Part shown: piece after piece, positions 1 through 6,235 of the stretch | Position numbering within the stretch: the stretch's first letter is position 1 | Layout of the letters: every line of letters begins with the position of its first letter | Assembly (NCBI GenBank): GCA_937890835.1 | Contig: CALADF010000038.1 | Location: forward strand, 1-7,025 | Reading direction: 5' to 3' | DNA: 7,025 bases | Source of the DNA: an uncultured bacterium | GTDB lineage: Bacteria > Actinomycetota > Coriobacteriia > Coriobacteriales > Eggerthellaceae | Made by a program: the position numbers and the translations under genes | Notes under the pieces: model-generated | The model's input: the letters and a program-made list of their open reading frames with translations, nothing else | The model's database searches: none | What the model was told of the DNA's origin: nothing

Positions 1-1
1 G

Positions 2-151
2 CCCCGGCCGGGGGCGGGAGGGGGCGGTCTCCACGGAATCCCGACAAACGGGGGGCTGCGAGGCGCGGGGGCGGGGGCGCTGGGAGCCGACGGGCTGCGG
101 GGGGGGCGGGGCGCCGAGAACGGACGCGGGTCCAGGCTTGGCAAGCCGTAG
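2..151 (+). other. Possible tail of a Gly-rich plus-strand gene, or non-coding G-run block
   Basis: One plus-strand frame is open from the left edge to a TAG at 149-151 and reads as Gly/Ala/Leu/Arg-rich, with GLRG recurring 13 codons apart and an end of GRGSRLGKP. Among the plus-strand frames it has A/T bases most often at second codon positions, as expected of coding DNA in a GC-rich genome, but the sample is small. No start or domain is visible, and other frames here are also open because the DNA is so GC-rich. If real, it would converge on the anti-sigma gene with the hairpins in between. The same bases hold G-runs that could fold as G-quadruplexes. Confidence 0.2.
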
Positions 152-178
152 TTGCGCTCGGCAACGAGGCGGAAACGC

Positions 179-195
179 GCTCGCAGGACGCGAGC
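179..195 (-). terminator. Weak hairpin just after the anti-sigma stop
   Basis: A 6-bp stem (179-184 with 190-195, GCTCGC/GCGAGC) with a 5-base loop begins one base after the TGA of the anti-sigma gene. It is followed on the minus strand by GCGTTTCC, with only three U. Two more small hairpins lie beyond it, at 151-165 (5-bp stem gttgc/gcaac) and 135-147 (5-bp stem ggctt/aagcc). Together they may form a composite 3' end for the operon. Confidence 0.4.
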
Positions 196-196
196 A

Positions 197-1150
197 TCAT
201 CTGCCCTGCCCGTGGTGCCCTTCGCCATCGCCGCGACGATCCCGCGTCTGCTCGCGATCCGCGTTCGACCCTGCGCATGCAGAATCGCTGCAATCCTCCT
301 CGGGGCACTCGTCATGCGTCGCAACACCCGCTTCGTCAAGGCGGTCCCGCAGCTCCCGCATGCTCATTCCCATGCAATCTTCGACCTCCACCGTCGGATC
401 GACCTCGGACAAGGCTTTCGCGGCTTGATATTTGCCCATTCCCATGTGATGGGCGTGAGCCTCCTGCCGGTCCTCGGCATCGACCCTGCGGCAAGACCCC
501 TCGTACGAAGCCTTCTCGATAGACGACTCGCCCCAAGCAAGCAGCGCGTTCACTTGATCCGCGTTATCCCCGGAAACGCTGATCTCCATATACGAATCGG
601 CATTGACATATCGATCGAGGGAATCGCTTCCAGTCAAAATCTCGAGCGCTCGTTCGCACGGCATGCCGACAAGATCAACCTCGTCGAGAACGGTTTCCCC
701 ATCTTCGTTATACGCATGCGCCCCCACCACGTTGTTGAAGCGGTTGATCTCAAGCCCGATGGAGGGGTTCACGTCGATATCCATATAGGCAACCGGTGTT
801 TTCACCATGCCGTAACCGAGCATGCCGATAGCGGCCACCGCCAAACACGCCGCGATCGCCGCCACGCGTGCAAACCGGTTTCGACGACGCGAAACGACTC
901 GCGTGCGAGGAACGGAAGCGGACACCGAGGACCTTTCGGATCGAATCCGCGAACTCGCGTCGGAAAACGAAGAGTTCTCCGTGCCTCCTTTGCCTGCGGG
1001 AAAGCACGCCCCGACATCCTCCTGCGACCTTACCGCTTCGTTTTCAAGCGAGCGCCGCTGCTCTATTAGCCGCAAGGTGTCTTGATTCAAGCCTTCGGGG
1101 ACGGTCATGGACAGGAAAGCGTCTTTGAGCTCTTTATCTACATCTCTCAT
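197..1150 (-). CDS. RsgI-like transmembrane anti-sigma factor
   Basis: The 317-aa protein starts at the ATG overlapping the sigma stop (ATGA). Residues 1-30 (LKDAFLSMTVPEGLNQDTLRLI) form a short cytoplasmic helical region like those of ECF anti-sigma factors that bind their sigma partner. A polar linker (31-93) follows, with a basic patch RVVSRRRNRFAR before a single membrane segment (about 96-115). Outside comes the RsgI-type region: AYMDIDVNPSIGLEINRFN (121-139) continuing to about 215. Asn128-Pro129 falls where self-cleavage has been reported in RsgI proteins. The last 95 residues are His-, Asp-, Glu- and Cys-rich (HAHHMGMG at 232-239; Cys259, 282, 287, 292), ending in a Gly/Arg/His tail, with no recognisable sugar-binding module of the kind found in cellulosome RsgI proteins. 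The likely role is to hold the sigma factor at the membrane and release it on an outside signal. Confidence 0.88.
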   Translation of the reverse strand: MRDVDKELKDAFLSMTVPEGLNQDTLRLIEQRRSLENEAVRSQEDVGACFPAGKGGTENSSFSDASSRIRSERSSVSASVPRTRVVSRRRNRFARVAAIAACLAVAAIGMLGYGMVKTPVAYMDIDVNPSIGLEINRFNNVVGAHAYNEDGETVLDEVDLVGMPCERALEILTGSDSLDRYVNADSYMEISVSGDNADQVNALLAWGESSIEKASYEGSCRRVDAEDRQEAHAHHMGMGKYQAAKALSEVDPTVEVEDCMGMSMRELRDRLDEAGVATHDECPEEDCSDSACAGSNADREQTRDRRGDGEGHHGQGR

Positions 1151-1635
1151 GATAGCGCCCTCTTCAATTGCTTTCGGCCTCGGGCTATCCAGGTGTACAC
1201 CGTGTTCACCGATGCGTTCATCATCTTCGCTATCTCCGTCGCAGGGTATTCTTCGCAAATCGACAGATACAGCGGGGTGCGCGGAGGATCGGGAAGCGAG
1301 CGAAGCGCATCGACGACCTCGCTCCTGACGCTCGCGGGGGAGGTCTCGGGATCCTCCGGCGAGACAAGCGACGCCTCCTCGATCGTACGAGAGTCAGGCG
1401 TCGCTCGGCGCATCGATCGCAGCATGTCGCGGCACACGTTCGTCGCCACGCGAATAAGCCACGCTTTTTGATGCTCATCATCGGCAAACACCGTGTTCGT
1501 CGATGAATAGCGAACGAAAGTCTCTTGATAAGCATCCTGCGCGTCATGCTCTGAGGGGAAGTAAAGACGGCAAGCCCTCCACACGGCGTCACCGTGAACG
1601 TGAAGGGCTTTCTCTATGTCCGCCGTCTCTCGCAT
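1147..1635 (-). CDS. ECF-family RNA polymerase sigma factor
   Basis: The 162-aa protein has the two-domain ECF layout. Sigma-2 covers about residues 12-78, with DAQDAYQETFVRY (31-43) and the region 2 helix KAWLIRVATNVCRDMLRS (57-74). An acidic, Ser/Pro-containing linker follows (80-104). Sigma-4 (about 105-160) carries the helix-turn-helix EYPATEIAKMMNASVNTVYTW, which reads the -35 element. It would direct RNA polymerase to a small regulon, probably including its own operon. The ATG at 1635 is chosen from the domain alignment; only a weak GGGG precedes it, and a GTG at 1671 would overlap the upstream gene. The stop overlaps the anti-sigma start as ATGA, typical of sigma/anti-sigma pairs made in fixed ratio. 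The family is clear, but the ECF subgroup and signal are not. Confidence 0.93.
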   Translation of the reverse strand: MRETADIEKALHVHGDAVWRACRLYFPSEHDAQDAYQETFVRYSSTNTVFADDEHQKAWLIRVATNVCRDMLRSMRRATPDSRTIEEASLVSPEDPETSPASVRSEVVDALRSLPDPPRTPLYLSICEEYPATEIAKMMNASVNTVYTWIARGRKQLKRALS

Positions 1636-1661
1636 GACCCCGATTTTAACGGGTAGGTCGA

Positions 1662-1997
1662 CTACATGCACCCATGGCGCTGCTGCCCGCCGCGACCGGC
1701 ATGATGCGAGGCCTCGCGATTGCCGCACGCGCCATCGCCGCGGTTGTCGCACACGCCGTCGCCGTCAGCGTCGACGAAGTTCACGCCGCCGACAAGCTGT
1801 CCCACGCAAGCACGGATGCGCTGCGCGGCCTTGCCGGTCTCCCCCGCCAAGACGCAGGCAACGCGCTCCCCCTGGAACATGCAATGCCGTTCGCTCGACG
1901 CAGCTCCCGACTGCGCCGCAACGGCCACGGCAGGCACGGCGAGCGTCGCGACCAGCGCGGTGCTCAATGCCAAAAGCGCGATTCTCTTGCTCTTCAT
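1662..1997 (-). CDS. Small secreted Cys-rich protein with DxDxDG calcium-loop motif
   Basis: The 111-aa protein begins MKSKR followed by a hydrophobic core (about 6-26) and a likely type I cleavage region near AVAVAA (24-28). The mature form is about 83 residues with six Cys (39, 48, 64, 83, 91, 110), an even number that could form disulfides outside the cell. Residues 76-85, DADGDGVCDN, match the DxDxDGxxD calcium-binding loop seen in thrombospondin type 3, Excalibur and EF-hand-like proteins; a second, partial loop may lie at 84-92 (DNRGDGACG). The tail (97-111) is rich in His, Gly, Gln and Arg and ends HGCM. The gene is first in an operon with the sigma factor (26-base gap) and the RsgI-like anti-sigma factor. 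It could be a target, ligand or sensor accessory of that pair. I cannot name a family beyond the motif, and calcium binding is inferred. Confidence 0.85.
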   Translation of the reverse strand: MKSKRIALLALSTALVATLAVPAVAVAAQSGAASSERHCMFQGERVACVLAGETGKAAQRIRACVGQLVGGVNFVDADGDGVCDNRGDGACGNREASHHAGRGGQQRHGCM

Positions 1998-2004
1998 CTG
2001 AGAT

Positions 2005-2010
2005 CTCCTT
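2005..2010 (-). promoter_or_regulatory. Ribosome binding site of the secreted protein
   Basis: AAGGAG on the minus strand lies 7 bases before the ATG at 1997. It fixes that start instead of an ATG 14 codons further upstream, and leaves a clean signal peptide at the N-terminus. Confidence 0.85.
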
Positions 2011-2034
2011 TTATCGATTTCCGCCTTCATATAC

Positions 2035-2058
2035 AACACGATCCACGGAAACGTTTCC
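2035..2058 (-). promoter_or_regulatory. Candidate ECF-type autoregulated promoter with 12-bp palindrome
   Basis: On the minus strand GGAAAC (2053-2058) is followed 17 bases after its GGAA by GTT (2035-2037). This layout resembles the GGAA-N17/18-GTT promoters of many ECF sigma factors. The -35 part is the first half of a perfect 12-bp palindrome, GGAAACGTTTCC (2047-2058), which could also be a repressor site. No good housekeeping -35/-10 pair was found here. The predicted start is near 2028, giving a leader of about 30 bases. Confidence 0.45.
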
Positions 2059-2060
2059 TT

Positions 2061-2090
2061 TCAAATTTTTCGAAAAAAAATCGAATTGAC
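2061..2090. promoter_or_regulatory. A/T-rich block with palindrome upstream of the sigma operon promoter
   Basis: This 30-base stretch is strikingly A/T-rich for the window and contains the perfect 12-bp palindrome tttttcgaaaaa (2066-2077). It sits directly upstream of the candidate -35 element of the secreted-protein/sigma operon, where an UP-like element or bent DNA would act. Confidence 0.4.
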
Positions 2091-2092
2091 TC

Positions 2093-2327
2093 ATTGGGGC
2101 AACGGCAAGTCTTGAGCAACGGCAAGTTTCGCACGACTCCGGGCCTTGAACTGCGGCGACCCGCACGAACCGGAGCGCCGCAAGCGACGGCGAGCCGCAC
2201 GCAGCCCCTGACCCCGCGCGTCGTCAAACCGCACACGACGGCGCGCCGCAAGCAATTCGGTCGCGCACGACGACGACCCGCAGACCACGCCAAGCCTCAA
2301 GCGCAGCGCGCCACATGCAGCTTCGGA
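2093..2327. repeat. Degenerate 17-bp tandem repeat array, about 14 units
   Basis: Cutting the plus strand every 17 bases lines up related units: ccgcaagcgacggcgag (2178-2194), ccgcacacgacggcgcg (2229-2245, 14/17 identical to the first) and ccgcagaccacgccaag (2278-2294, 12/17). The pentamer CCGCA recurs at 2161, 2178, 2195, 2229, 2246 and 2278, so steps are 17, 17, 34, 17 and 32. A 12-base identical piece, gcaacggcaagt, recurs at 2099 and 2116, also 17 apart and in the same register. One unit (2263-2277) is 15 bases long, which explains the 32-base step. The right end (2295-2327) is weak and needs indels to align. A 17-base period cannot hold a reading frame, so the array acts as DNA or RNA, not protein. 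It lies between the tyrS hairpin and the promoter of the sigma-factor operon. Confidence 0.75.
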
Positions 2328-2349
2328 GCTCGATCAGCGCCGAAGCAAC

Positions 2350-2391
2350 GAGAAGGTGGGGCACGCTCGCACGGAGCCGCCCCACCTTCTC
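2350..2391 (-). terminator. Strong hairpin after tyrS, weak U-tract
   Basis: A perfect 13-bp inverted repeat (arms 2350-2362 and 2379-2391, minus-strand 5' arm GAGAAGGTGGGGC) encloses a 16-base loop that can form a further 4-bp stem (2365-2368 with 2374-2377). It starts 28 bases beyond the tyrS stop. On the minus strand it is followed by GTTGCTTCGG, not a true U-run, so it may terminate inefficiently or mainly stabilise the mRNA 3' end. Confidence 0.7.
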
Positions 2392-2419
2392 TCGTCGAAA
2401 ACGCTTATTTAAACTTGAA

Positions 2420-3631
2420 CTAAACGAGCTTCACGAACTTGCGCTTTCCCACCTGGATCGTCGCTCCCGCGAGAAGCGCGGGATCGAGATTGTACTCCCT
2501 GGCGGCGACCTGCTCGCCGTTCACCTTCACGCCGCCGCCGTCGATGAGACGACGCGCCTCGCCGGCGCTTTGCGCCATGCCGGCATCATGGAGAAGCTTC
2601 GCCAAATACACCTTGCCCTCGTCGTTGGGAGTAAGATCCGCCGCGAACTCGGGGATGTCATCAGGAACATCATGGTTCTTGAAAACGAGGTCAAACTGCT
2701 CCTCAGCCGCTTGCGCTACGGCCTCGTCGTAATACGCGGCCACGATGTTGCGAGCAAGCGCGCGCTTCACCTTGTTGGGATGAAGCTCGTCAGCCGCAAG
2801 ACCCGCCTCGATGCGATCGATCTCGTCAACCGATGCAGTGGAGGCGAGGCGGTAGTACTTGACCATGAGCTCATCGGGAATGGACATGATCTTGCCGAAC
2901 ATGTCGGAGGACTCGTCGGTGAGCCCGACGTAGTTACCGTAGCTCTTCGACATCTTCTTCACGCCATCGGTGCCCTCGAGAAGCGGCAACGTCAGGCAAA
3001 CCTGAGGCTCCATTCCCATCTTCTCCATAAGCTCGCGACCCGCGAGGAGATTGAACAGCTGGTCCGTACCGCCGAGTTCGACATCCGCCTTGATGACAAC
3101 GGAATCGTAAGCCTGCATAACCGGGTAGAGGAACTCATGAAGGCTGATGGACTGATTCGATGTGTAGCGGTTATGGAAGTCGTCGCGCTCGAGGATGCGC
3201 GCAACCGTGAAGTGCGCGGTGAGCTTGAGCAGCTCCTCCATGCCGAGCGCGAGAATCCATTCCGAGTTATAGCGCAGCGTGGTCTTCTCGGGATCGAGGA
3301 TCTTGAACGCTTGATCGACGTACGTCTGAGCGTTGACCTGGATCTGCTCGCGCGTGAGCTGCGGACGCGTGGAGTTACGGCCCGAGGGATCGCCGATAAG
3401 CGCCGTGCCGTCGCCGATGATGAGCGTCACCTCATGGCCGAGATCCTGGAACTGGCGCAGCTTGCGCAGCGGGACCGCATGGCCAAGATGAATATCCGGC
3501 GCCGTGGGGTCGACGCCGAGCTTGACATTGAGCGGCTTGCCGCGCTTGAGCTTCTCGAGCAAAGCGGATTCGGGAACGATCTGAGCAGCTCCCGACGAAA
3601 TGATATGAAGTTGTTCTTCCGGTGAAAGCAT
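2420..3631 (-). CDS. tyrS: Tyrosyl-tRNA synthetase (subfamily 2)
   Basis: The 403-aa cytoplasmic class I synthetase charges tRNA(Tyr) with tyrosine using ATP. The catalytic Rossmann domain carries the HIGH motif as HLGH (residues 48-51), preceded by KLGVDPTAPDI. The KMSKS loop is intact at 226-230. The VDPTAPD and KMSKS forms, rather than FDPTA and KFGKT, place it in the TyrS-2 (TyrZ-like) group. GGTDQ at 187-191 belongs to the tyrosine/ATP pocket region. The C-terminus (about 339-402, with AKLLHDAG and GGVKVNGE) is an S4 RNA-binding domain. Length is normal and no motif is broken. The start at 3631 is supported by an AAGGA ribosome site with 7-base spacing. The gene has its own promoter candidate upstream and a hairpin 28 bases past its stop, so it looks monocistronic. 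All its neighbours lie on the same strand. Confidence 0.98.
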   Translation of the reverse strand: MLSPEEQLHIISSGAAQIVPESALLEKLKRGKPLNVKLGVDPTAPDIHLGHAVPLRKLRQFQDLGHEVTLIIGDGTALIGDPSGRNSTRPQLTREQIQVNAQTYVDQAFKILDPEKTTLRYNSEWILALGMEELLKLTAHFTVARILERDDFHNRYTSNQSISLHEFLYPVMQAYDSVVIKADVELGGTDQLFNLLAGRELMEKMGMEPQVCLTLPLLEGTDGVKKMSKSYGNYVGLTDESSDMFGKIMSIPDELMVKYYRLASTASVDEIDRIEAGLAADELHPNKVKRALARNIVAAYYDEAVAQAAEEQFDLVFKNHDVPDDIPEFAADLTPNDEGKVYLAKLLHDAGMAQSAGEARRLIDGGGVKVNGEQVAAREYNLDPALLAGATIQVGKRKFVKLV

Positions 3632-3662
3632 TTCCTCTTCCTTCTTCGCGAGTACGAGAGCG

Positions 3663-3671
3663 ATTCTAGCA
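3663..3671 (-). promoter_or_regulatory. Extended -10 promoter for tyrS
   Basis: In the 72-base gap after the U32 stop, the minus strand reads TGC-TAGAAT: a TG extension plus a -10 box with 5 of 6 matches. No good -35 box lies 16-18 bases upstream, which is typical of extended -10 promoters. Transcription would start near 3656, giving a leader of about 25 bases. That is too short for the T-box riboswitch often found ahead of tyrS in Firmicutes. Confidence 0.5.
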
Positions 3672-3703
3672 CATCGCCTTTCGCGCTTTAGATCCTGCAG
3701 AGA

Positions 3704-6235
3704 CTACGATACGCCGCGGTACAAATGCCCGCTCGTCGTGTCGGGCATCTTCGCCAGCGTATTGCCGTCGAGCTGCGCCACCTTCACGGCACGAACGACG
3801 CGCTCGACCGCCGAAGCCGCCTCCTCGCCGTTCATCAACGTAGTGTCGACCATGAACGAAGTGACGCCCGCCGCAATAAGATCGGGTATAGCGGGAACGA
3901 TATCAAGCTGCACGCTGTTGTAAAGATGACTGCGCCCGAGCAAATCGGTAACCACGGGGAACTCGAAACCCTTGCGATCCTTGAGGTAATGGGGACTTTT
4001 CCTGCGTGGGCAGGTCGAACACTGCTGATCGCAGGGGCCCTGGCTCATGAGCAGGCAGTGCTCGGTGGTCATCAGCTCCTGAGCTCCGATGGCCGTCAAG
4101 CCCAAAACCACCGGGGAATCCTGGCCGAGTTCGCGAATCTGGGACAGCGTCAACTCGGGCGACAGCCATACGCGCCGCGCTCCGAGCTCGCGCACCGCGG
4201 CGAGCGAGAGCTTGTTCGTCACAGGCACATGCGGCCCGACCTCGGGCAAGGCGTCCTCCTCCGCGGCCCGCTGAAGCCCCGCCAGATTCTCGACGAGAAC
4301 CGGGCTGCCGGCGGATACGTAACGCCAGACGTCGACATCGACCGCATGCTCGCGCGAACGACCGATCGCCTCGTGGTCGACGACGGGCAAAGCCGGCGTG
4401 CAGTGCTTCGGAAAGCCCGATTGATCGGCACGACCCATAAGCTGTCCCGCGATGACGGCCTCGCCCCGCCGAAAGTTGAGAGCGGGGACGTAGACGACCT
4501 CGGCGCCTGCGCGTTTCGCCGCACGTGCGCACACGGGATTGGATGCCCAAGCCGCGACGACGCACGATGCGCGAGGCCTCTCGTAGACGACGCGATCGTC
4601 CGCGATACGAGGCAGCGAACGCTCGCTCATCCCCGCGAGCATCCTCTGCTCGAGCGCGTCAAGCGCCTCTGCCCGGCAACGGTGGATCTGCGAGAAACCG
4701 ATGCCAACGCCCTCGTCAAGGTCGACGTCGAAGCCAACGAGGGTAAACGGAGTCGAACCCAATCGATCGACATGAGCGTAAACGTCATCGGCTGCGACGG
4801 GTCGCGTGCGCGCAGCCTCGATCGCATCGCCCTCGGCGATGCCGTGCGGCGCACGTCCGTCGAACAGCCTCTCCAAACGCGCCGCTATGCGAGCGTCCGC
4901 AGCATCAGAGCACGCGCCCGCGCCCGCAAGAGCGAACTCGATACGCAACGGCGAACCAATACGCAGGGTCGCCTTTCCCACCAGGGGAACGCGCGGCTCA
5001 AGCTCGCCTTCGGAGAACGCGGCGGCCACGCTGCGCACGCGAAACACGCGGTCGCCCGCGCGAACGCCCCGCGTTTTCTCGTCGAGGGGAACGCTCACCG
5101 CCGCCCCGCCTTTCGCGGCGGCAACGGCGGTCACGGTCAGCGCCGTATGGCCGCGTTTCGTCCAAAACTCGATGACATCCCCGACGACGATCTCCGTCTC
5201 GGTTGCGATCTTCGCCTCGCCGCGCTTCACCTCCGCGACGCGGCCGACGAACTGGCCCCGGTTGTTCGGGCGCTGATAGCTCATGATGTCGTTACCGCGC
5301 TCACCCTCAAGATAAGCGGTGGTGAAGCCGCGCGAGAACGCCGAGGCGAGCTTCTCCCTCTCCTCATCGGTCGCCGAAACACGCTCTGCCTCAACGCCGT
5401 CGGCATCGCAAGCCGCAAGAACGCGATCGAGCACCGCGCGGTACACCGAGACCACGGAATAGACGTAGTCGGGCGACTTCATGCGCCCCTCGATCTTCAG
5501 AGAGGAAACGCCGCCGTCCACGAGCTCGGAGAGAAGATCGATGGAGCAGAGATCGCGCGGCGAGAGAAGATGCTCCCCCGGAGAGGGGAGGCTTTTGCTG
5601 CGAAGCGATGCATTGCGCAACTCGTAGGGCAAGCGGCACGCCTGGGCGCACATGCCTCTGTTCGCCGATCGGCCGCCGATGAGGGACGACATGAAGCATT
5701 GCCCCGAGTAGCAAACGCACAACGCGCCGTGGGCGAACGCCTCGACCTCCATGCCCAACGAAGCGGCCACCTCGGAAAGATGCGCGATCTCCTCGAGCGA
5801 AAGCTCGCGGGCGAGCGTCACGCGGCTCGCACCTAAGCGCGCCGCCGCACGCAGACCCGCCTCGTTGTGCGTGTTCATCTGGGTGGAAATGTGCAAGCGA
5901 GCCTCGGGCAGCGTACGGGAGATCTCGGAAGCAAGCCCGATATCCTGAACGATGAAAGCATCCGCGCCGGCGCGGTACGCCTGGCGGGCGCATTCGAGCG
6001 CCTCGTCGACTTCGGCGGGGAGAACCGCCGTGTTCATGGTCACGTACACCCGCACGCCCCTCAGATGTGCGTAAGCGCACGCCTCCTCGAACGTGCGCAC
6101 GGTGAAGTTGTCGGCGCCGCGACGGGCGTTGAACGACTCAAGGCCCAAATACACGGCATCGGCCCCCGCGCTCACCGCAGCGCGAAGCGCTGCAGCGTTC
6201 CCTGCAGGGGCCAAAAGCTCAATATTCTTGGTCAT
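3704..6235 (-). CDS. Long U32-family protein (peptidase U32 / RlhA-like) with DUF3656-like middle
   Basis: The 843-aa protein opens with the U32 hallmark LLAPAGN and a barrel-like N-terminal region (about 1-270). Residues 165-183 (EAFAHGALCVCYSGQCFMS) match the U32 signature exactly. Cys173, Cys180, Cys196 and Cys200 are placed as in the family members UbiU/UbiV, where four Cys hold a [4Fe-4S] cluster. A region like DUF3656 follows (about 385-535, with RLGSTPF and GIGFSQIHRCR). A C-terminal half (about 555-843) has a second Cys group at 727, 735, 739 and 742 and ends in TTSGHLYRGVS. U32 proteins were named as collagenase-like peptidases, but characterised relatives act in 23S rRNA C2501 hydroxylation (RlhA), tRNA hydroxylation (TrhP) and ubiquinone synthesis (UbiU/V). 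An RNA-modifying role is the better guess here, but the substrate cannot be told from sequence. The protein is longer than E. coli RlhA (about 650 aa). No clear ribosome site precedes the ATG, so translation probably depends on coupling to the lipoprotein gene. Confidence 0.93.
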   Translation of the reverse strand: MTKNIELLAPAGNAAALRAAVSAGADAVYLGLESFNARRGADNFTVRTFEEACAYAHLRGVRVYVTMNTAVLPAEVDEALECARQAYRAGADAFIVQDIGLASEISRTLPEARLHISTQMNTHNEAGLRAAARLGASRVTLARELSLEEIAHLSEVAASLGMEVEAFAHGALCVCYSGQCFMSSLIGGRSANRGMCAQACRLPYELRNASLRSKSLPSPGEHLLSPRDLCSIDLLSELVDGGVSSLKIEGRMKSPDYVYSVVSVYRAVLDRVLAACDADGVEAERVSATDEEREKLASAFSRGFTTAYLEGERGNDIMSYQRPNNRGQFVGRVAEVKRGEAKIATETEIVVGDVIEFWTKRGHTALTVTAVAAAKGGAAVSVPLDEKTRGVRAGDRVFRVRSVAAAFSEGELEPRVPLVGKATLRIGSPLRIEFALAGAGACSDAADARIAARLERLFDGRAPHGIAEGDAIEAARTRPVAADDVYAHVDRLGSTPFTLVGFDVDLDEGVGIGFSQIHRCRAEALDALEQRMLAGMSERSLPRIADDRVVYERPRASCVVAAWASNPVCARAAKRAGAEVVYVPALNFRRGEAVIAGQLMGRADQSGFPKHCTPALPVVDHEAIGRSREHAVDVDVWRYVSAGSPVLVENLAGLQRAAEEDALPEVGPHVPVTNKLSLAAVRELGARRVWLSPELTLSQIRELGQDSPVVLGLTAIGAQELMTTEHCLLMSQGPCDQQCSTCPRRKSPHYLKDRKGFEFPVVTDLLGRSHLYNSVQLDIVPAIPDLIAAGVTSFMVDTTLMNGEEAASAVERVVRAVKVAQLDGNTLAKMPDTTSGHLYRGVS

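Noticed and set aside
152..1069. Plus-strand open frame of 305 codons opposite the anti-sigma gene
   Set aside because: The minus strand encodes the membrane segment and RsgI motif; the plus frame shows neither domains nor a plausible start.
1636..1752. Longer N-terminus for the sigma factor
   Set aside because: The added residues are Arg-rich, overlap the end of the secreted-protein gene in another frame, and do not belong to the ECF domain.
2038..2065. Housekeeping promoter with -35 TTGAAA for the secreted-protein operon
   Set aside because: At 17-base spacing the -10 position reads TCGTGT, only 2 of 6 matches, so the ECF-type reading is preferred.
2093..2327. CRISPR array
   Set aside because: Units are 17 bases, adjacent and degenerate, with no unique spacers, and no cas genes are present.
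1674..2423. Plus-strand frame and shorter minus-strand frames across the 17-bp array
   Set aside because: The array's 17-base period shifts frame at every unit, the translations are Arg/Ala-rich noise, and no start has a ribosome site.
2315..3625. Plus-strand open frame of 436 codons opposite tyrS
   Set aside because: It is the mirror of a fully intact tyrS. Its residues are the Leu/Arg/His-rich mix typical of antisense frames in GC-rich DNA, and it has no family motif.
3632..3703. T-box riboswitch ahead of tyrS
   Set aside because: The gap is only 72 bases, the likely leader about 25, and no T-box sequence or specifier stem can fit.
3725..5836. Plus-strand open frame of 703 codons opposite the U32 gene
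   Set aside because: The minus strand has clear U32 motifs throughout. The plus frame is Arg/His/Ala/Asp-rich with no domain and no ribosome site.
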